From NCBI GenBank assembly GCA_016795125.1, contig JAEUIG010000420.1, positions 1-6,448 of the forward strand: 6,448 nt of DNA, given 5' to 3'. The stretch is from Planctomycetaceae bacterium (lineage in GTDB: Bacteria; Planctomycetota; Planctomycetia; Planctomycetales; Planctomycetaceae). Under the pieces are notes generated by a model, which was not told where the DNA came from, did no database searches, and saw only the letters and a program-made list of their open reading frames with translations. The translations under genes were made by a program, and so were the position numbers. Shown here piece by piece: positions 4,527-6,448 of this stretch. Each line of letters opens with the position of its first letter. Position 1 is the first letter of the stretch.

Positions 4527-6448
4527 ATGTCGCGTTACCGGCTGACCATCGCCGTGATGTTGACGCTGACTGCGTCGTACCAGTTGTACGCGCAATGGAC
4601 CCGCTCGCTCACGCAAATCGAGACGCAGGCGGCCCCACAGGTCCAGCAGCAGCAGCAATCGCACGTTCCGCCCCCGCCCAAGACGTTCGTCGAGGTGGCG
4701 CAGCGCGCGCTGCCGGGCGTGGAATGGCTGCGCGACCCCAGATACACCTTCCAGCGCGGCAACCAGTTCTACTTCTACTTCGGTTCCCTGGAACTGATGA
4801 AAGACGCCGCTGCGGAGACCGGCGATGCCAGCGCGTCGGAACGCATCAAGCTCGCTCCGTTCGTGCTCATCTGGATCGACCCGCGCCGCCCGGAGGCCAC
4901 TCCGTACGTCATCCAGTGCGAAGCCGCCCGCGTCCAGTTCGAGAATCCCGTCGAGTTCGGCTTCAACGCGCCCAATCCGGGACGGCTCAAGGCCGCCGCG
5001 TTCGACGGAACGGTCGAAATCACCGGTCCCGACGGCCTGCATCTGGTCGGCCAGAATTTCGACTTCTCGGAGGAAACGCGCAGCCTGTACAGCGCCCGCG
5101 AGTTGACGTTCGCGTTTGGACCGGCCGGGGACAGCCCGTCCCAGGTCCGCGGGTCCGCCGTGGGAGTGCACGTCGGCTTCTCCCCCAACCTCGACCCCGA
5201 CCTCGGCCGCGACATGCCGCGCATCGGCGGTGTGGAACGCGTGCGGTTGATGCAGAAAGTCGTGCTCGATTGCCTGTACGAAAAACGCGACGGCGAACAG
5301 CAACAGCCGGAGCTGACCGCCGCACACGTCAGTTGCGACGACACCCTCGATTTCAACGCCGTCAAGAAAGAAGCGATCCTCCTGTCGAACGTCCTCGTGC
5401 GGAGTCCGACCGGCGGAGACCGGCGTCCCGACGAAGCCGATACACTTCGCTGCCATCAGCTGTCGCTCCGCTTTGTCGAACGCGAAACGCCCCCGAAGTC
5501 CGCCCCGCCGCAGGAATCCTCCCCCATCGAACTGGTGGATGGAGAGGTGGACGGAAAGCCCGACTCGCCGCTGGCCGCGTCGCCGTTCGGCAGTCTGCGC
5601 GTCCAGGAGGTCGAAGCGCTCGGCAACCTCAAGGGGGTTCGTGCCATGTTGCAGTCCGATCAGCACCATCTGACGGCGCACATGCATCAGATGAACTTCG
5701 ACGTCGACAGCGGAGCGGCCGTGCTGAGCGACGATCCCGTCGTCGACGTGGTCCGCGACGGCACGCAGTTGCGGTGCAAGACGATCCGCGTGGCGCGCGA
5801 TCCCGCCACTCGCCAGCCGGTGCTCACCTGCCTCGGAAACGGCCTGCTGCAGCATCACGATGAGAAAACCGGCGACCTGCTGCTGGAAGCCAACTGGGCC
5901 CGCCAGCTGCATGCCGCGCCCGATCGGCACACCGGCCTGCTGGTCGTCAATTTCGACGAAGACGCCCGGCTCATCGTCCAGGAACGCGCCGGCCTGCGCG
6001 CCGATCACCTCACGCTGTGGATCGACGACCAGTCCCTGCGGGATCGCACCGGCGACGTCGCTCCCGAGTCGCCGGAGCCGGCGGCCGTCCCGGCCGACAA
6101 TGTGCCGCCGGCCGCCAGTTCCGAGGACTCCACGACTCACGGAATGCCGCTGAAATTCTTTGAGGCCCGCGGTTCGGTCGTCATTGCCAACACCGAGATG
6201 CGGGCAGAGACCGAACTCGTGCGGGCCGAGGTCCAATCCGGCACGCTCAAGTATCTCGACACCGACCAAACCCGTCAGGCTGCCGGCGAAGGTCAATCGC
6301 AGTCGCGCCCCGACGACCCCTGGCAGGTCTCGTCCCAGGAAGTCTACCTGTGGCTGCTCAACGAGGCCGGTACGCAGAACGTGCAGGTGTCCGAAATTAT
6401 CGCCAAAGGAGACGTCCTCATTGGCCAGGTTCCCTCGGCCTCCGAGGA
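4527..6448 (+). CDS. Large LptC/LptA (OstA)-like envelope protein, 3' partial
   Basis: The frame is open from the ATG at 4527 to the window edge, giving 640 complete codons and no stop. Residues 6-22 are apolar and end L-Y-A-Q, either an uncleaved anchor as in LptC or a signal peptide cut after Ala22. A Gln/Pro linker (38-51, with five Gln in a row) follows. The rest is mostly beta strands with recurrent OstA/LptA-like pattern: a short G-x-V or G-N strand, then a strand ending L-x-A/G, then a hydrophobic x-F-D strand. Clear units are at about 157-190, 361-441, 544-576 and 602-632. Acidic or Pro-rich linkers at about 319-350, 507-540 and 578-600 separate them. LptC and LptA are only about 190 residues each, so this is far larger. 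It follows kpsF by 29 bases, so it is probably co-transcribed and may carry lipopolysaccharide through the periplasm; that role is inferred from fold pattern and neighbours. The ribosome site is weak (GAGA, 4517-4520). Confidence 0.8.
   Translation, partial: MSRYRLTIAVMLTLTASYQLYAQWTRSLTQIETQAAPQVQQQQQSHVPPPPKTFVEVAQRALPGVEWLRDPRYTFQRGNQFYFYFGSLELMKDAAAETGDASASERIKLAPFVLIWIDPRRPEATPYVIQCEAARVQFENPVEFGFNAPNPGRLKAAAFDGTVEITGPDGLHLVGQNFDFSEETRSLYSARELTFAFGPAGDSPSQVRGSAVGVHVGFSPNLDPDLGRDMPRIGGVERVRLMQKVVLDCLYEKRDGEQQQPELTAAHVSCDDTLDFNAVKKEAILLSNVLVRSPTGGDRRPDEADTLRCHQLSLRFVERETPPKSAPPQESSPIELVDGEVDGKPDSPLAASPFGSLRVQEVEALGNLKGVRAMLQSDQHHLTAHMHQMNFDVDSGAAVLSDDPVVDVVRDGTQLRCKTIRVARDPATRQPVLTCLGNGLLQHHDEKTGDLLLEANWARQLHAAPDRHTGLLVVNFDEDARLIVQERAGLRADHLTLWIDDQSLRDRTGDVAPESPEPAAVPADNVPPAASSEDSTTHGMPLKFFEARGSVVIANTEMRAETELVRAEVQSGTLKYLDTDQTRQAAGEGQSQSRPDDPWQVSSQEVYLWLLNEAGTQNVQVSEIIAKGDVLIGQVPSASE

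Noticed and set aside
4638..4661. CAG-rich run as a possible microsatellite
   Set aside because: It encodes only five consecutive Gln, ending in a CAA codon, in a linker. It is too short to call a repeat tract.
4373..5863. A 496-codon + strand frame overlapping the end of kpsF
   Set aside because: The product is extremely Arg/Ala-rich and starts inside kpsF. The frame beginning at 4527 has a membrane segment, a beta-rich pattern and stays open to the window edge, so it is the real gene.
3828..6296. An 822-codon open frame on the minus strand
   Set aside because: It lies opposite the end of kpsF, whose identity is certain, and opposite the OstA-like frame. Its translation is low-complexity, rich in Arg, Gln and His, with no recognisable domain. 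Long antisense frames are expected in GC-rich coding DNA.

Overview
The window is GC-rich bacterial DNA. All six supportable genes lie on the + strand, and little of it is non-coding. The gene set is NfeD, the flotillin FloA, a proline-rich membrane-anchored unknown, a GT4 glycosyltransferase, a KpsF/KdsD-type arabinose-5-phosphate isomerase and a very large LptC/LptA (OstA)-like protein. Together with weak Shine-Dalgarno sites, this suggests a planctomycete or a relative with a Gram-negative-type envelope. The lineage call is inference from remembered family resemblance, not a search.

Layout. Positions 1-284 hold the 3' end of an nfeD-like gene. A 117-base gap with two GC-rich hairpins follows. 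Positions 402-1433 hold floA. Positions 1497-2162 hold a 221-residue protein with one N-terminal membrane segment and a disordered body. Positions 2201-3298 hold the glycosyltransferase, with an alternative GTG start at 2159 that would overlap the previous stop. The 188-base gap 3299-3486 holds a terminator-like hairpin and then a good sigma70-type promoter. Positions 3487-4497 hold kpsF. From 4527 an open frame runs off the right edge; it encodes at least 640 residues of an envelope protein with repeated OstA-like beta strand-turn units.

How the genes fit together. nfeD and floA form the classic membrane-microdomain pair (bacterial flotillin and its NfeD partner), and the unknown gene behind floA is a candidate accessory. 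kpsF makes D-arabinose 5-phosphate, the first committed precursor of Kdo. The protein behind it looks like a lipopolysaccharide-transport (Lpt) bridge component. This second block therefore appears to serve lipopolysaccharide synthesis and export, and the glycosyltransferase may add sugars to the same or another surface glycan. The hairpin and promoter at 3334-3416 suggest two transcription units.

No mobile element, CRISPR array, tRNA or rRNA was seen. Most of the content is ordinary core envelope biology. The least characterised parts are the 221-residue FloA neighbour and the oversized OstA-like protein.
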